From: an uncultured Anaerococcus sp.
GTDB taxonomy: Bacteria; Bacillota_A; Clostridia; Tissierellales; Peptoniphilaceae
Assembly: GCA_902488555.1 (NCBI GenBank)
Contig: CABTWT010000052.1
Coordinates: forward strand, 1 to 7,608
Length of the DNA stretch: 7,608 nucleotides
Reading direction: 5' to 3'
Part shown: piece by piece, positions 6,661 through 7,608 of the stretch
Numbering within the stretch: the stretch's first letter is position 1
How the letters are laid out: each line of letters starts with the position of its first letter
The notes under the pieces: generated by a model
Database searches by the model: none
Seen by the model: only the letters and a program-made list of their open reading frames with translations
What the model was told of the DNA's origin: nothing
Translations under genes and position numbers: made by a program

Positions 6661-6697
6661 AAATACCTGCTCTCCGTTTGTAGGGGGCAGGTGTTTT
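6661..6697 (+). terminator. Possible weak terminator or regulatory hairpin
   Basis: ACCTGC (6665-6670) pairs with GCAGGT (6687-6692), extended outward by A/T and one G-T pair to 6661/6696 and inward by mixed G-C and G-T pairs. A short TTTT follows. No gene clearly ends upstream of it, only an eight-codon frame at 6631-6657, so it may be a relic of a lost gene or a bidirectional boundary element before the adhesin gene. Confidence 0.45.
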
Positions 6698-6753
6698 ATT
6701 ATGCGCCGAGGAAAGAAAAGTAAAAAATTCAGAAAGGGCAGGCACAAAAGCGG

Positions 6754-6781
6754 TTGCCAGCATCATTTTGGGGGGTATAAT
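6754..6781 (+). promoter_or_regulatory. Promoter of the adhesin gene with poly-G spacer
   Basis: TTGCCA (6754-6759), 16-bp spacer, and a perfect TATAAT (6776-6781). The last six spacer bases (6770-6775) are all G and abut the -10. Transcription should start near 6788, giving a leader of about 190 nt before the adhesin ATG at 6982. A GGGGAGG at 6789-6795 has no normal start codon behind it. Otherwise 6503-6981 holds no gene I can support. Confidence 0.6.
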
Positions 6782-6981
6782 CTTAAATGGGGAGGAATAT
6801 TAATACAAAAATCGACCAAAAATTTATTTGCAATACGATGTTTTAATAGTCCTATGAACCGGTTTTTATTTTGCCGGACTGCGTTGAAAAATGGAGAAAG
6901 CGGCACTTCTGCATATTTCTTTTGCTTTCCGTATTTTGAGTAAACGGCTTGTCCGACCTGTTATGGAAGGGAGAAATTATA

Positions 6982-7608
6982 ATGATCAGTAAGGGTAAAA
7001 AGTCTGTCGCTTTGTGCGCTGCCGTATTGACGGCGCTCAGTATTTCTTGCACCGTTGTCGATGCAGCTGGCGATCCTGCCGTTCCTTATTTTTCCGTGAC
7101 TTCTGAGGACCAGATCAATAATGATGGTAATGGTGCCAAAGGGGCAAACTCTGTCGCCATCGGACCGGGGTCGACAACGAAATTCCGGAACGGCTTATCT
7201 GTCGGTACGAATAATGTAAATGAGGGATATGAGACTACAGTTGTAGGAAGTCTGAACAAGGCTTACGGAATGGGAGATTTCAAATATGCAGCCGACGCAA
7301 CGCTTGTTGGAACCAATAATACAGTCATGAGCGAGTCGGGTGTCATGGCTCTCGGTTCGGGAAATATCGTACATGAAGGCATCGCCATCGGGGCAAAAAA
7401 CAAGGCTATGGGACAAAATGCTGTTGCCCTGGGGGAACACAGTTCTGCCATGTACACAGACAGCATCGGCATCGGTTTCGGCACTCATAGCGATGCGGAT
7501 GATGTCATTGCTATAGGACGTGCAGCAACAGGAGATGTTTTGGGCGGCGTCGCTATCGGCAGATATGCAGAAGTGCATGCAAGTACAGGCGTGGCACTTG
7601 GCGCGAGC
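6982..7608 (+). CDS. Trimeric autotransporter adhesin (YadA-like), N-terminal part
   Basis: The first 209 codons of a gene that runs off the window. A Sec signal peptide is clear: basic MISKGKK, a hydrophobic core (about residues 8-26) and a likely cleavage around VDA-AGD (27-31). From about residue 50 the protein is built of degenerate 14-residue head repeats with the (S/A)-(V/I)-A-(I/L)-G core, e.g. NSVAIGPGS, GVMALGSGN, GIAIGAKN, AVALGEHS, VIAIGRAA, VAIGRYAE and GVALGAS. This is the hep/Hag YadA head repeat, which folds as a trimeric left-handed beta-roll on the cell surface and binds host or partner-cell ligands. The missing part should hold neck, stalk and a C-terminal outer-membrane anchor, so a diderm host is implied. 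The opening YFSVTSEDQINNDGNGAKG resembles Negativicutes adhesins from memory. The start is supported by AAGGGAG (6967-6973), 8 nt upstream; the ATG is at 6982-6984. No stop or frameshift occurs in the visible part. Confidence 0.93.
   Translation, partial: MISKGKKSVALCAAVLTALSISCTVVDAAGDPAVPYFSVTSEDQINNDGNGAKGANSVAIGPGSTTKFRNGLSVGTNNVNEGYETTVVGSLNKAYGMGDFKYAADATLVGTNNTVMSESGVMALGSGNIVHEGIAIGAKNKAMGQNAVALGEHSSAMYTDSIGIGFGTHSDADDVIAIGRAATGDVLGGVAIGRYAEVHASTGVALGAS

Noticed and set aside
6277..6747. 156-codon reverse ORF
   Set aside because: It runs antisense through the clear MFS coding frame and through both arms of the terminator.
6701..6943. 80-codon forward ORF between the hairpin and the adhesin
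   Set aside because: It overlaps the promoter, has no ribosome binding site and no recognisable domain.
6936..6964. TTGAGT-17 bp-TGTTAT as the adhesin promoter
   Set aside because: It would start transcription at about 6971, inside the ribosome binding site, so it is less plausible than 6754-6781.
7195..7578. Reverse ORFs inside the adhesin gene
   Set aside because: Shadows of the repetitive head-repeat coding sequence.
1..7608. CRISPR array, tRNA/rRNA genes, transposase or integrase, IS ends
   Set aside because: I looked for regularly spaced repeats, cloverleaf-like ends and recombinase motifs and saw none.

Overview
The window looks like chromosomal DNA from a diderm Firmicute of the Negativicutes (Veillonella, Megasphaera, Dialister, Selenomonas type). 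The basis is a Sec-exported YadA-like trimeric autotransporter head at the right end, which implies an outer membrane, next to Firmicute-style GGAGG ribosome binding sites. This is inference; no 16S or other marker gene is present and I cannot name a species. Base composition is strongly split. The flanks (1-70, about 245-535, and 5400 onward) are GC-rich to balanced, while about 540-5370 is very AT-rich, which points to horizontal acquisition of the central block.

Layout, left to right. Positions 1-70 hold the last 22 codons of a TrmA/RumA-family 23S rRNA uracil-C5 methyltransferase (RlmD-like), closed by a near-perfect intrinsic terminator (74-107). A spacer of about 245 bp with one good promoter-like sequence follows. 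Then comes a second, divergent and 5'-truncated 3' end of the same gene family (about 355-555), which still carries the catalytic SCNP and HIET motifs. The AT-rich block begins there. It contains a complete two-gene type III restriction-modification operon: mod (849-2765, TTG start) and res (2755-5316), overlapping by 11 bp. A start codon overlaps the res stop codon (ATGA at 5313) behind a strong ribosome binding site, but its frame closes after six codons, so a third operon gene has probably been lost at the right junction.

After the island comes a tight GC-rich cassette of three tiny paralogous membrane proteins (5511-5672, 5676-5858, 5867-6085). All share an ungapped 22-residue core, G-x3-G-x8-G-x3-G-x3-G, with an acidic turn, which predicts two-helix glycine-zipper hairpins. 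The cassette abuts the C-terminal remnant of an MFS (DHA2-like) drug-efflux transporter (6098-6502), which ends at an intrinsic terminator. A noncoding stretch of about 480 bp follows, with two more inverted repeats and a strong promoter whose spacer contains a run of six G next to the -10. The window ends inside a trimeric autotransporter adhesin gene (6982 to beyond 7608).

How they work together: Mod and Res form one anti-phage or anti-plasmid defence system in which Mod methylates the site and Res cleaves unmodified DNA. The remaining genes are unrelated to it by any sequence evidence. The window reads as a patchwork of insertion and deletion scars (duplicated rlmD 3' end, lost third island gene, beheaded transporter) between chromosomal genes. 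The points most worth following up are the glycine-zipper trio, the poly-G promoter of the adhesin, and the island boundaries.
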